64,000 bases of DNA from JAMQKA01 sp031569985. GTDB lineage: Bacteria > Bacteroidota > Rhodothermia > Balneolales > Balneolaceae. This document shows, one piece after another, positions 34,767 to 43,146 of this stretch. Every line of letters begins with the position of its first letter. The first letter of the stretch is position 1. A program made the position numbers and the translations under genes. The stretch covers positions 1 to 64,000 of the forward strand of contig NZ_JAMQKA010000019.1 in NCBI RefSeq assembly GCF_031569985.1, in the 5' to 3' direction. The notes under the pieces are model-generated. The model worked only from the letters and a program-made list of their open reading frames with translations, ran no database searches and had not been told where the DNA came from.

Positions 34767-35249
34767 ATGTCCAAGTACAAATTTATCTACCTTATCTGGC
34801 TCCTGCCGGCCTACCTGCTGTTTCTCACCGTCCACCAAGTACTGGTTTACCAGGGAATTGGTGACACGTATAACAACGGGGAGAGCTACACGGCGCAGGT
34901 GGTCGATTTTGACATCAAAAAAATTGCCTCCCAGACAAACGGTTACGTGGTGCTCAATTTTGAAACCGACAATGGTGAAAATATCGAACGCAGGCTTTCG
35001 CTGCCAATAGAACTTGCAAGCATGATAACCGACTTCAGCCAGATTCCAATTCGCTATCAAAAAGGTACTTTTGAAGAAATTGTGATGATGCCCACCTACA
35101 GTGAACACCGGAATATGGTGCTCAGTAACGCAGCGATCTCCCTGATCGGGCTGTTCATTGCATTGGGAGTAGCTGTTATAGGCCACCGATATGCCACAAG
35201 AAAACAAAATGAAGTGGAAGAAGAGCTGGTGTTTGAGCGAGTAGACTAG
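34767..35249 (+). CDS. Two-transmembrane hypothetical protein (DUF3592-like layout)
   Basis: A 160-residue protein with hydrophobic segments at about 5-25 (FIYLIWLLPAYLLFLTVHQ) and about 118-140 (LSNAAISLIGLFIALGVAVI). They flank an extracytoplasmic beta-rich middle (YTAQVVDFDIKK, GYVVLNFETDNGENIERR). This layout resembles DUF3592-type proteins, but I cannot confirm family membership. The function is unknown. The stop codon is followed 24 bp later by a perfect heptamer array. Confidence 0.65.
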   Translation: MSKYKFIYLIWLLPAYLLFLTVHQVLVYQGIGDTYNNGESYTAQVVDFDIKKIASQTNGYVVLNFETDNGENIERRLSLPIELASMITDFSQIPIRYQKGTFEEIVMMPTYSEHRNMVLSNAAISLIGLFIALGVAVIGHRYATRKQNEVEEELVFERVD

Positions 35250-35273
35250 ACACACAAGGCTTCGAAGAGCGAG

Positions 35274-35346
35274 CAGTTATCAGTTATCAGTTATCAGTTA
35301 TCAGTTATCAGTTATCAGTTATCAGTTATCAGTTATCAGTTATCAG
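35274..35346. repeat. Perfect heptamer array, ten copies
   Basis: CAGTTAT repeated ten times without error, plus a final CAG. Perfect conservation implies recent expansion or active slippage, so the copy number may vary between strains. Confidence 0.97.
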
Positions 35347-35529
35347 AGGCTGCTTATTTCTAAGTAATAAAACCAAAAATTATTTCAGTGTTTCACCTTA
35401 AACTTTTCACTTCACCTTTTTGCTAAGCGATTAATCGTTTTAGGGATTGCGTCGGTTGCCGAATTCATAATCATTAGTTCCCCGGGAATTAATCTTTTTG
35501 GCAAAAATGGTATTTAAGTTTATTAAATG

Positions 35530-35770
35530 CCGTTTTGGAGGAAGGATTCAATAAGCCCTATATATACAGGCTTCACACAATTAAGCCCGGTCTTCGATTT
35601 CCGGCCTTGGTGAAGTTGACCGCCCGGAAGGGAGCGGAGAGGAGCGTAAAGAAAAAATCTGTGATTTTTTTAGCGGAACGAGGGCCCTTCAGGTCAAGTT
35701 TACCCGAGCCGGCGATTTTTTTCGTTTATTTTTTCATCGTTGAAAAAATGAACAGCAAAATTGAGAAATA
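35530..35770 (-). repeat. Dispersed repeat, copy B (inverted)
   Basis: Reverse-complement relative of 20953-21180. Shared blocks include CCGGCGATTTTTTT, AGGTCAAGTTTAC, GTTGACCGCCCGGAAG and AGGCTTCA. Both internal hairpins are kept. Confidence 0.8.
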
Positions 35771-35833
35771 AGATAACTCCAAACGTATTTTTTATCTGTC
35801 AATAGTGATTCATAATTCTTAATTTTTTATTGA

Positions 35834-36556
35834 ATGCCTGAAGACAAAAAAGGAACGTTATATCTCATCCCAAACACATTGGGGAAAACCCCTGAAAACA
35901 ATACGATCCCTGAATATGTACTCTCCATCATCCGTCGCCTGGAGGTCCTGGTTGTTGAAAACGTAAAAACGGCCGCTCGCTACCTGCAGTGGGTGGGCGA
36001 TACGGTGCCGGAATACGAGATTGATTTTTTACTACTTGACAAGAAGACTTCAAATCAAGAAAAAACCTCTTTCCTGAAACCATTAAAAAATGGAAAAGAT
36101 GTGGGATTATTGTCGGAAGCCGGCTGCCCGGTGGTTGCCGATCCCGGCTCAGAGTTTATCCGCATGGCGCACAAGCAGAACATCAAGGTGCAGCCCCTGG
36201 TGGGCCCCTCCTCTATTCTTCTCGCATTGATGGGATCAGGGTTCAGCGGCCAACAGTTTGCCTTTCATGGTTACCTGCCTATTGACGAGCAGAAACGACG
36301 AAAAGCAATTCAACGGCTGGAGCAGGAATCACGGAAGAAAAAGCAGACCCAGATCTTCATGGAAGCCCCCCATCGCAATGACGAACTGCTGGAAGAGGTC
36401 ATCACCACCTGCCGGAATAGCACTGAATTCTGTTCCGCAACCAACCTTACCTTGCCTGATGAACAAATCATCTCAAAGTCGATTGGGGAATGGAAACAGC
36501 ACAAACGAACATCCATCCACAAAATGCCAACCATTTTCCTGATCTCAGCCGGCTAG
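35834..36556 (+). CDS. SAM-dependent methyltransferase, tetrapyrrole methylase fold (RsmI-like)
   Basis: The 240-residue protein has the class III (tetrapyrrole-type) methyltransferase pattern: GTLYLIPNTLG at the N-terminus, the SAM-loop region DVGLLSEAGCPVVADPGSEF, the LVGPSSILLALMGSGF motif, and IFMEAPHRNDELLEEV. It is related to RsmI, which 2'-O-methylates C1402 of 16S rRNA, but it is the shorter Bacteroidota-type variant lacking RsmI's C-terminal domain and with a divergent N-terminus. The rRNA role is therefore probable, not proven. It converges on the ankyrin gene. Confidence 0.82.
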   Translation: MPEDKKGTLYLIPNTLGKTPENNTIPEYVLSIIRRLEVLVVENVKTAARYLQWVGDTVPEYEIDFLLLDKKTSNQEKTSFLKPLKNGKDVGLLSEAGCPVVADPGSEFIRMAHKQNIKVQPLVGPSSILLALMGSGFSGQQFAFHGYLPIDEQKRRKAIQRLEQESRKKKQTQIFMEAPHRNDELLEEVITTCRNSTEFCSATNLTLPDEQIISKSIGEWKQHKRTSIHKMPTIFLISAG

Positions 36557-36561
36557 AAAAC

Positions 36562-36595
36562 AAAAAGCCTGCCCACCAACCAATATCAGGCAGGC
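36562..36595 (-). terminator. Terminator of the ankyrin gene
   Basis: GCCTGCC (36567-36573) pairs with GGCAGGC (36589-36595). On the minus strand the stem is followed by five T (complement of 36562-36566). It lies just downstream of the ankyrin gene stop and may also block convergent transcription. Confidence 0.75.
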
Positions 36596-36619
36596 CAAAC
36601 ATAAAAAATGCCGGGATGT

Positions 36620-36997
36620 TTAGGCCCCAGCTTCTTCAAGTAAATTTACGATGTTGTCGTAATGATGATAGTTTGCTTGGTCTTTGGCTGACCAGCCTCG
36701 GTCATCTACAATATCAACCTCGCATTTGTGATCAATAAGCATCTGAACAATGTGATTGTGGCCATTACTTGATGCCCAGTATAGTGCACTTGTTCCGCGA
36801 TTGTCCCGGATATTTACATCTGCACCCTTTTCAAGCAGAAATTCAACGATATCAGCATGCCCGTGTTTTGCGGCTTTTAGCAGGGCGGTACGATTATGTT
36901 CATCACTAGTGTTTACATCGATCCCGGTATTGATTGCTAATGTTATGGCATCGATGTCGCCATTCTCTGAAGCGTCCAGAAAGGTTTCTGTTTCCAT
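36620..36997 (-). CDS. Ankyrin repeat protein
   Basis: A 125-residue protein made of about four ankyrin repeats, for example NRTALLKAAKHGHADIVEFL with LEKGADVN, and GTSALYWASSNGHNHIVQML. There is no signal peptide, so it is cytosolic. Ankyrin repeats bind partner proteins, and no partner is evident. The start is preceded by GGAGGTGTAGCCT, a rare full Shine-Dalgarno in this window and centred at a good distance, which suggests strong translation or a different origin from its neighbours. It has its own terminator and is monocistronic. Confidence 0.9.
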   Translation of the reverse strand: METETFLDASENGDIDAITLAINTGIDVNTSDEHNRTALLKAAKHGHADIVEFLLEKGADVNIRDNRGTSALYWASSNGHNHIVQMLIDHKCEVDIVDDRGWSAKDQANYHHYDNIVNLLEEAGA

Positions 36998-37144
36998 AGG
37001 CTACACCTCCGTGTTAATAAATTAAAGGTAGGAACTACATGTATTGTACATGATTGGAGGTATATAATCAACTGAATTTGTTCTTTCTTGCCGGTTATTT
37101 GGAAGGGGCTTATTTCTGAGTTCCCGGTTTACGAATTCCTGGCC

Positions 37145-38791
37145 CTAAAGGCCTAATTCCACCAGCCCCTGCTCAAATGTCACATCCACCGGTATATTCT
37201 GCTGAGAAAGACGATCAAGTGACTGCTGAAGCTGGGGACCTACGGTGGCATACTTTTCAACAAAATCTGCTACTCCCTGGTAGTCTCCATCTCCCTGAAG
37301 CATCAGGATTTTACGGGAGAGGGCATCAGTAGCTGCGGCCATCTTTTCAAAGTCGACGCGGTAGGTTTCCCTTTCATCGTCGTAAGTAAATGCCCCCTGC
37401 TCCTCGAAGAAGTTGAATCGTATCAGGTTGGCTTTCCCGTGGGCACTGGATGAGCCGAACCGGATCGACCGGAAGATGCTGGCCATGAACGTTACGTAAT
37501 TATCTTCAACAGATCCTTCGGTTACCATCCCACTTTTGCGAAGTTCTGATACCATGTAGAGCCCCAGCACATCAGCTTTTCCCTCCTCGATAGCCGAAGC
37601 GTGCTCCTTGAGTGCCTCGCGAACAGTACCTCCACCAGTAATTGTATTTTTGATGCCCAGCCCATGCGCTACCTCATGAAACATGGTATTCCCGAAAAAA
37701 GCATCGAAAGTGATATGCTCTCGCTGATCTTCTGAAATAAGCACTTCCGATATGGGGACCAGGATCTTGTCATATTTGGCACGCATGGTATTTTTGAGCT
37801 GTAACCGGCGGGTCCCTTTTTTAAGCTGCACCTCCTCATCATTTGGCAGGTTGATGGCGATCGTCTTTGATCCGGCATTGCTATCGCCGGCGTAGTAAAT
37901 CACATCATAGGCATTGAGATCAGAATCACGACCAGGGCTTTCCTGCTTATATTCCTCCGGTACCGGCAAGCCGTTCTGAAGCTCCGGCAAAACTTCGGCA
38001 TATTTGGAAAGACGATCGCTCCACTCCCTGTCTTTTAGTAAAATGTAGGCCTCATGCGCAGCCTTATACCCGTACAGTCCATCTTCATATGTCTCAATGG
38101 GACCAATTACAACATCAATCAGGTTGTTCTTCATATCGAGCCATGCCATGTCACTCTGCTGATACTCGTCGGTCAGCAACGCTTCGGCGCGGAGATTCAG
38201 ATATTTTTTCAATCCCGGGTCTTCAGCTAGCTGAGCCGCTGCTTTCAGTTTTTGTGAAGATAACTTGTGCTGTTCAGCAAACGCTTCATGGTACGGCATG
38301 GTGGTCAACGCCCCCTGTTCATTCCTGCGAATCAACGTATAAAGATCATCCTTCTGCTCGGAATCCCATTCCTCGAACTCTTCCATGGTCATATCCGCGG
38401 GATAAAAGTTGGCTCCTGCCGGTTTTGGCCCCACTCCTTCAACAAATGGCTCATTGCCATTCAACCTGTCCCACGGCCCGTAATTAATCTGGGTAAACCG
38501 CCACACATCAGGATCCGCAATCATGCTTTCAAGCTTTTCCTTGTTGCCATAAGATTCCCTCCAGAATGCCTCATCCATGGCATCAGCCGCATCAATAAGC
38601 AGTGGGATCATCTTTTTTTGATTTTCGGAGAGCCCTGAAATATCAGCCTTCAACTGAAAAGAAGTGTATTGATCCAGGCGATCCTGTATGGTCATCGGGG
38701 ATTGCTCTTGCTGTCCCTGGCTTTGTTCACTGCCACAACCAAGCATGAACCAAGAAATAATGAAGGGAATACAAAAGACAAGTCTCTTCAT
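37145..38791 (-). CDS. M49-like zinc dipeptidyl-peptidase III lipoprotein
   Basis: A lipoprotein signal (ISWFMLGC, Cys19) precedes a 548-residue protein with M49 features: the zinc motif HEVAH (H372, E373, H376) in NTMFHEVAHGLGIKN, and the second motif IEEGKADVLGLY (E402/E403) matching the EExxAE element of DPP III. Most M49 enzymes have a six-residue HEXXGH; this one has the five-residue HEXXH, as reported for some bacterial relatives such as Caldithrix. It should remove dipeptides from peptide N-termini at the cell envelope. It is monocistronic, with 224 bp to the divergent amidase gene. Confidence 0.87.
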   Translation of the reverse strand: MKRLVFCIPFIISWFMLGCGSEQSQGQQEQSPMTIQDRLDQYTSFQLKADISGLSENQKKMIPLLIDAADAMDEAFWRESYGNKEKLESMIADPDVWRFTQINYGPWDRLNGNEPFVEGVGPKPAGANFYPADMTMEEFEEWDSEQKDDLYTLIRRNEQGALTTMPYHEAFAEQHKLSSQKLKAAAQLAEDPGLKKYLNLRAEALLTDEYQQSDMAWLDMKNNLIDVVIGPIETYEDGLYGYKAAHEAYILLKDREWSDRLSKYAEVLPELQNGLPVPEEYKQESPGRDSDLNAYDVIYYAGDSNAGSKTIAINLPNDEEVQLKKGTRRLQLKNTMRAKYDKILVPISEVLISEDQREHITFDAFFGNTMFHEVAHGLGIKNTITGGGTVREALKEHASAIEEGKADVLGLYMVSELRKSGMVTEGSVEDNYVTFMASIFRSIRFGSSSAHGKANLIRFNFFEEQGAFTYDDERETYRVDFEKMAAATDALSRKILMLQGDGDYQGVADFVEKYATVGPQLQQSLDRLSQQNIPVDVTFEQGLVELGL

Positions 38792-39015
38792 AATGAATCC
38801 TCTATTAACCGCAATTAAATATTGAAGATAAAATTATCAACTGTGATAATAACCGAGTTGACAATCTAAACATTGTCGAACAAGATTTCGGCGATAATAA
38901 TAAATTTGAATTAGAATAATCACACAATTACTACCTTCTGCAAAATTTGATATATTATATCCTAATATATGCTTAAATAGATAATGTTGTTGAAAGTCAT
39001 ATATTTCAGCATTCA

Positions 39016-40317
39016 GTGATTAAAGCGCACAAAAAAATCATACATTTCATACTTAATAACTCTTTTCTGACAAGAGCTTGTACCCCTTTTCTCTTTATTT
39101 TTCTGCTTCTTTTCAGCAGTGTGCAGGCCCAGGACAGTAACATCCTGAACCGTGTGTCTACGGCTGAACGCAGCGATGGCAAGGGATATGTGGTTCGCTT
39201 CCACCTTGAGCAGGAAGTAGACTCCTTCAAAGTCATCCAGTCTAAAACCGACTTAATTCAGATGACGCTGTATGGGGATCAAATTTCCAACTCAGACATT
39301 CATTACGACACCACATCAGTGGTCTATGATGAGATCGGGTTTTATGAACTTCCATTTGGGGTTGGGGTCGATCTTTATATTCCCAACGAACAGTATTTTG
39401 TTGCCAATGCTTACCACGACGGCAACAGCAACGACCTGTTGCTTGGACTAAGCTACTCTGATAAAGAGCAGATTCAGCATCTGGCGGAGGAGGTCAAACC
39501 TATTATTTGGTCCAAGTTTCTTGTTTCCAAGGACAGCATGCTGGTTGGTGACGTTTCTTCCGGTAGTCTTGCAGTGGACAGTGATTATCAGCAACTCAAA
39601 GACAAGATCAAGTTTGATGTGGTGGTCATCGACCCGGGCCATGGCGGACACGATCCCGGTGCTATTGGATATAAGGGAACACGTGAGAAGGATGTGGTAC
39701 TCGACATTTCCAAAAAGCTGGGAGGCTATATCAATGAGTATCTCCCCGATGTGGAAGTGGTCTACACTCGAGATGACGATACGTTTGTAGGCCTGGAGGA
39801 GCGCGGTCACATAGCAAACAAGGCCGAGGGTGATCTTTTTGTTTCTATCCACTGTAATGTTTTTAGGAATCGGAATACCAGGGGTACCGAAGTCTATTTC
39901 CTGGGACTTCACCGCAGCCAGGCTGCATTTGAGGTCATGAAAAAGGAAAACAGCGTGATTCGTTTTGAAGAGGGGCCAAATAAAAGCGAAGAGCTGACTG
40001 AGGAAGATCTGTTAATTTACGAGCTTGCCAACTCAGGCTACATGGCCACCAGCGAGAAACTGGCCGGCATGATGGAGCATCAATTTGATGAACGGGCCCA
40101 ACGACACTCCCGGGGCGTTAAACAGGCTGGTTTTATCGTGCTTTTCCACGCCTCTATGCCTGCCATCCTTATTGAGACAGGCTTTATCAGCAATCCAAGT
40201 GAGCAGCGCTACCTGACCAGCGATTACGGGCAAAGTATCATCGCCTCGGCATTGTTCAGGGCTATTCGAAACTACAAGCTTGAGTACGAGAAAAGCCAAA
40301 ACTTTAAAACGAACTAA
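39016..40317 (+). CDS. N-acetylmuramoyl-L-alanine amidase
   Basis: It starts at GTG (MIKAHKKIIHF) with a signal peptide ending SSVQAQD (about 39). Residues 40-190 form an N-terminal AMIN-like beta domain. Residues 200-430 are an Amidase_3 catalytic domain with the zinc ligands in VIDPGHGGHDPGA (H209), TREKDVVLD (E224) and LFVSIHCN, plus the catalytic ETGFISN near the C-terminus. It cleaves the amide between MurNAc and the stem peptide during cell division. It is followed 6 bp later by the uridine kinase gene. Confidence 0.93.
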   Translation: MIKAHKKIIHFILNNSFLTRACTPFLFIFLLLFSSVQAQDSNILNRVSTAERSDGKGYVVRFHLEQEVDSFKVIQSKTDLIQMTLYGDQISNSDIHYDTTSVVYDEIGFYELPFGVGVDLYIPNEQYFVANAYHDGNSNDLLLGLSYSDKEQIQHLAEEVKPIIWSKFLVSKDSMLVGDVSSGSLAVDSDYQQLKDKIKFDVVVIDPGHGGHDPGAIGYKGTREKDVVLDISKKLGGYINEYLPDVEVVYTRDDDTFVGLEERGHIANKAEGDLFVSIHCNVFRNRNTRGTEVYFLGLHRSQAAFEVMKKENSVIRFEEGPNKSEELTEEDLLIYELANSGYMATSEKLAGMMEHQFDERAQRHSRGVKQAGFIVLFHASMPAILIETGFISNPSEQRYLTSDYGQSIIASALFRAIRNYKLEYEKSQNFKTN

Positions 40318-40323
40318 GTCCCC

Positions 40324-40944
40324 TTGGATCCCGTCATCATTGGCATTGCAGGTGGAACCGGAGCAGGAAAAACTACAGTTATCCGCCATATTTCCCGCCA
40401 GATTGGCAAAAAAAATATTGTGGTACTCGAGCATGACTCCTACTATCGCGACCTGACGCACCTTTCGCCTGAAGAGCGTGCCAACCAAAATTTTGACCAT
40501 CCCTCGGCACTGGAAACAGAACTGATGATTCAGCATCTCAAAGCCCTGAAGGAAGGCCGGGAAGTGGAAGTGCCGGTATACGACTTTACACACCATGTCA
40601 GGAAGGAGGAGACGCGACAGGTAAAACCCAAAAAGCTGATCCTTGTGGATGGCATACTGATCTTCAGCGAACAGGATCTCCGCGAACATATGGACATTAA
40701 AATATTTGTGGATACCGATGACGATGTTCGACTCATGCGCCGTATTCGCCGTGATATAGTGGAGCGGGACCGCAGCCTGGAAGGGGTACTGAATCAATAC
40801 GAAAAATATGTGCGTCCCATGCATCTGGAGTTTGTGGAACCCAGCAAGCGGTATGCCGACATCATTATCCCAAGAGGCGGAGAAAACGACGTAGCCCTTG
40901 AGATGGTTCAAGCTCTCATAGCGGAAAGAATTAGTGATGAGTAA
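40324..40944 (+). CDS. udk: Uridine kinase
   Basis: The 206-residue kinase starts at TTG; no other start would keep the N-terminal P-loop GIAGGTGAGKTT (7-18). Other Udk motifs are EHDSYYRDLTHLSPEERANQ, NFDHPSALE, YDFTHHVR, DGILIF and DIVERDRSLEGVLNQYEK. It phosphorylates uridine and cytidine in pyrimidine salvage. Its stop codon lies inside a 7-bp period tandem array (40934-40968), so the array defines the last codons. Confidence 0.95.
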   Translation: MDPVIIGIAGGTGAGKTTVIRHISRQIGKKNIVVLEHDSYYRDLTHLSPEERANQNFDHPSALETELMIQHLKALKEGREVEVPVYDFTHHVRKEETRQVKPKKLILVDGILIFSEQDLREHMDIKIFVDTDDDVRLMRRIRRDIVERDRSLEGVLNQYEKYVRPMHLEFVEPSKRYADIIIPRGGENDVALEMVQALIAERISDE

Positions 40945-40968
40945 TGCATAATGCGTGATGGGTTATCG
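40934..40968. repeat. 7-bp period tandem array across the udk stop
   Basis: Five heptamers: GTGATGA, GTAATGC, ATAATGC, GTGATGG, GTTATCG. The udk stop codon TAA falls in the second unit. Confidence 0.7.
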
Positions 40969-41048
40969 CCTATTTCCAACTCTTTTAGGTTACGCTTTTC
41001 CCGGTTAGTCATCTTCACGAGCAACCCATAAAGATAGATGTACCAGAC

Positions 41049-41075
41049 AATCCGCGAAATCCGCGTCATCTGCGG
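41049..41075. repeat. Half copy of GAACGCAGAT-type repeat
   Basis: AATCCGCGAAATCCGCGTCA followed by TCTGCGG resembles the right arm of the dispersed GAACGCAGAT family. No left arm is obvious. Confidence 0.5.
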
Positions 41076-41183
41076 ACCCTGTCGTTCTCTCACTGATTTA
41101 GCAGATCGTGCATAGACCGTATAGCAGCTCTAAATTCAACCGGTGAAAATTTAATCCAGTTTAGCATTTCACATTCACTTTCC

Positions 41184-41237
41184 CTGATTAACTGATCACT
41201 GACACACTGTATAACTGAATATCTGTTCACTGTAAAT
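41184..41237. repeat. 7/8-bp period tandem array at the coaX 3' end
   Basis: Seven units all starting CTG at 41184, 41192, 41199, 41207, 41215, 41223 and 41230 (spacing 8, 7, 8, 8, 8, 7). It runs into the last codons of coaX. Confidence 0.7.
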
Positions 41238-42009
41238 GATCTTCCATGAACTCTTTCATTCCGTCAAACACGAGAGATGGTCGTACTTTAATTTCTGTTA
41301 GTGGCCGCAATAGTTTGGCGATCTCTCCGGCTCCACCCCCCGTAGCCACCAGGTTATATGCGCCGAAAGATTCTCGGTATCGCCTTAGCATTTCCTTTAT
41401 GGCAAATACGTAACTGCCGGTAATCCCCCACTGCAGGCTTTCTTTCGTGGATTTTCCCGGCCAGCTATCAGGTTTTTTTCGCTCTACCGAAGGCAGGGCT
41501 GGTAGCTTCTCTCGACACGCCTCCTCAATAATATTCAGCCCAGGCATAATTACACCACCACGGTACAGAAAATCCGCAGCCATAAAATCCACTGTACAGG
41601 CCGATCCCGCATCAATAACAACAGCCGATTTGCGGGTTTGTGTCACCGCCCCGTAACAGCCCAAAAAACGATCCAGTCCCAGGGTTTCCGGTGTCTCATA
41701 ATCCAGGAGTTCCCTCGGGATGTCTGCTGCCGTCAACACCCGGTATCTTGAAGTCCTTATACCGTTTGTCAGGGCCTCGGTTACCTCTGCAACCACACTT
41801 GTTATTATAATCATCTCCAACCGATCCACGTTTCGGTTTACCCAGCTGGTAAAATCCGAAGCGTTATGCAACCCCATTTCCGCCAGGTGCGGGTGCTGCC
41901 ATACGTCATCTTTCAAGTAGGCACTTTTCAGGGACGAATTCCCGATATCAACAAATAATTTGGAGCCTTTCGGTGGAATGATTTCCTTCTTTTGTTTGCT
42001 CATAAACAT
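41227..42009 (-). CDS. coaX: Type III pantothenate kinase
   Basis: The 260-residue ASKHA-fold kinase shows KLFVDIGNSSLKSAYL, ETPETLGLDRFLGCYGA, VVIDAGSACTVDFMA, RGGVIMPGL and LVATGGGAGEIAKLL, the CoaX hallmark set. It catalyses the first step of CoA synthesis and, unlike CoaA, needs a monovalent cation. The true start could be Met1 or Met3. It is divergent from the SDR gene across a 43-bp spacer, so the two promoters must overlap. Confidence 0.94.
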   Translation of the reverse strand: MFMSKQKKEIIPPKGSKLFVDIGNSSLKSAYLKDDVWQHPHLAEMGLHNASDFTSWVNRNVDRLEMIIITSVVAEVTEALTNGIRTSRYRVLTAADIPRELLDYETPETLGLDRFLGCYGAVTQTRKSAVVIDAGSACTVDFMAADFLYRGGVIMPGLNIIEEACREKLPALPSVERKKPDSWPGKSTKESLQWGITGSYVFAIKEMLRRYRESFGAYNLVATGGGAGEIAKLLRPLTEIKVRPSLVFDGMKEFMEDHLQ

Positions 42010-42052
42010 CTATTCGTTTAACATTCAGAAAAACCACGAAATAACCAGTATT

Positions 42053-42772
42053 ATGAATTTACAAGGAAAAACCGCAATTGTTACAGGCGCCAGCAGTGGT
42101 ATTGGAGCTGCTTTTTCTCAGGCACTTATAACTAAAGGGGCCACGGTTTATGGACTTGCCCGCAGCGAAGACAAGTTACAAAGAATTAGAGATGAATTTG
42201 GATCCAGCTTTATCCCAGTAAAAATGGATATTACTAATCACAAGGCTATTGAAAGCTGGGTTGACAAAACATTCAGTGGAGATCAAAGCCCGGATGTACT
42301 GGTTAACAATGCAGGACTTGGATACTTTGGAAACGTCGATGAGTTGTCAGTCGAAGAGTGGGACACAATGATCAATACCAACCTGTCAGGCACCTTCTAT
42401 CTCACGCGACAGATTGTCCCATTGATGAAAGAGTATGATCCCGTCTGCCACATCATAAATATCGCTTCCATCGCCGGTAAGCTGGGTAATCCTCAAATTT
42501 CAGGATACAACGCCAGTAAATTTGGTGTCAGCGGCTTTAGTGAAGCACTTTTCAAAGAGCTCCGTTACGACGGCATCAAGGTAACCTGCCTGTATCCCGG
42601 TTCTATTGCCACGAATTTCTTTGACAATGCCGAACGGGGAGCCCACTCCAACATGATGCAGCCGGAGGATATGGCCACGGTACTGACCAATGTGCTGGAA
42701 ACGCCCGACAACTTCCTTATTAGCGATATGACGATGCGTCCCCTGAACCCGAAACGCCCTGAAGATGAATAA
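42053..42772 (+). CDS. SDR family oxidoreductase
   Basis: A 239-residue classical short-chain dehydrogenase: TGASSGIG cofactor loop (11-18), VNNAGLG, catalytic Ser in NIASIAG, and YNASKFG. The ATG at 42053 gives the standard MNLQGKTAIV start; the frame stays open further upstream, but that would overlap coaX. The substrate is unknown. It overlaps the DUF4296 gene by 8 bp. Confidence 0.92.
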   Translation: MNLQGKTAIVTGASSGIGAAFSQALITKGATVYGLARSEDKLQRIRDEFGSSFIPVKMDITNHKAIESWVDKTFSGDQSPDVLVNNAGLGYFGNVDELSVEEWDTMINTNLSGTFYLTRQIVPLMKEYDPVCHIINIASIAGKLGNPQISGYNASKFGVSGFSEALFKELRYDGIKVTCLYPGSIATNFFDNAERGAHSNMMQPEDMATVLTNVLETPDNFLISDMTMRPLNPKRPEDE

Positions 42773-43139
42773 CACATTCAGGACATGGTTGCTGCTTTTC
42801 CCACTGGTAGCCCTTCTGGCGGGATGTATTGAGAAACCTAAGAATCCAAAGCCGGAAAACCTGATACCGGAAGATGACTACATCGACCTTTTGATTGAGC
42901 TACAACTACTGAAATCGTACCGGGCATCGTTTCCACCTGATTCAGCAGAGCCCAATATCGACTCTCTCAAAGCACTTATTTATGATAAATACCATGTCAA
43001 TGAGGAGCAATTTCTCAGGAGTCACCGGTATTTTCAAAGCCAGGTGGAGCCCCAGGTGGAACGGGTCACTAATGCAATTGACAGCCTGAAAGAACAGATG
43101 GTAAAAGATGGGCTCATGGACAGCTCTAGGCTTCAGTAA
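42765..43139 (+). CDS. DUF4296 domain lipoprotein
   Basis: A 124-residue lipoprotein with lipobox LLAGC (about 18-22) and a helical body. It opens LIPEDDYIDLLIELQLLKSY and has YDKYHVNEEQFLRSHRYFQ, the arrangement of the Bacteroidota DUF4296 family. The function is unknown; it is probably attached to the inner face of the outer membrane. It converges on recQ with only 7 bp between the stops. Confidence 0.85.
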   Translation: MNNTFRTWLLLFPLVALLAGCIEKPKNPKPENLIPEDDYIDLLIELQLLKSYRASFPPDSAEPNIDSLKALIYDKYHVNEEQFLRSHRYFQSQVEPQVERVTNAIDSLKEQMVKDGLMDSSRLQ

Positions 43140-43146
43140 AACGATT

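Larger units (their letters stand above)
35250..35833. other. Intergenic stretch with heptamer array and dispersed repeat
   Basis: No gene is visible. It contains ten perfect 7-bp repeats (35274-35346) and copy B of the dispersed repeat (35530-35770, inverted relative to copy A). An open frame within copy B is an artefact of the repeat. 35347-35529 shows nothing recognisable. Confidence 0.65.

Noticed and set aside
35535..35771. 78-codon open frame with Lys/Arg-rich product
   Set aside because: Lies entirely within the dispersed repeat copy B; the equivalent frame is not kept in copy A.
40033..40911. 292-codon minus-strand open frame across the amidase and udk genes
   Set aside because: Spans two well-supported genes in antisense, with low-complexity hydrophobic/His composition typical of shadow frames.
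41960..42052. N-terminal extension of the SDR protein by 31 residues
   Set aside because: It would overlap coaX on the other strand and precede the standard Rossmann start; the ATG at 42053 fits the family.
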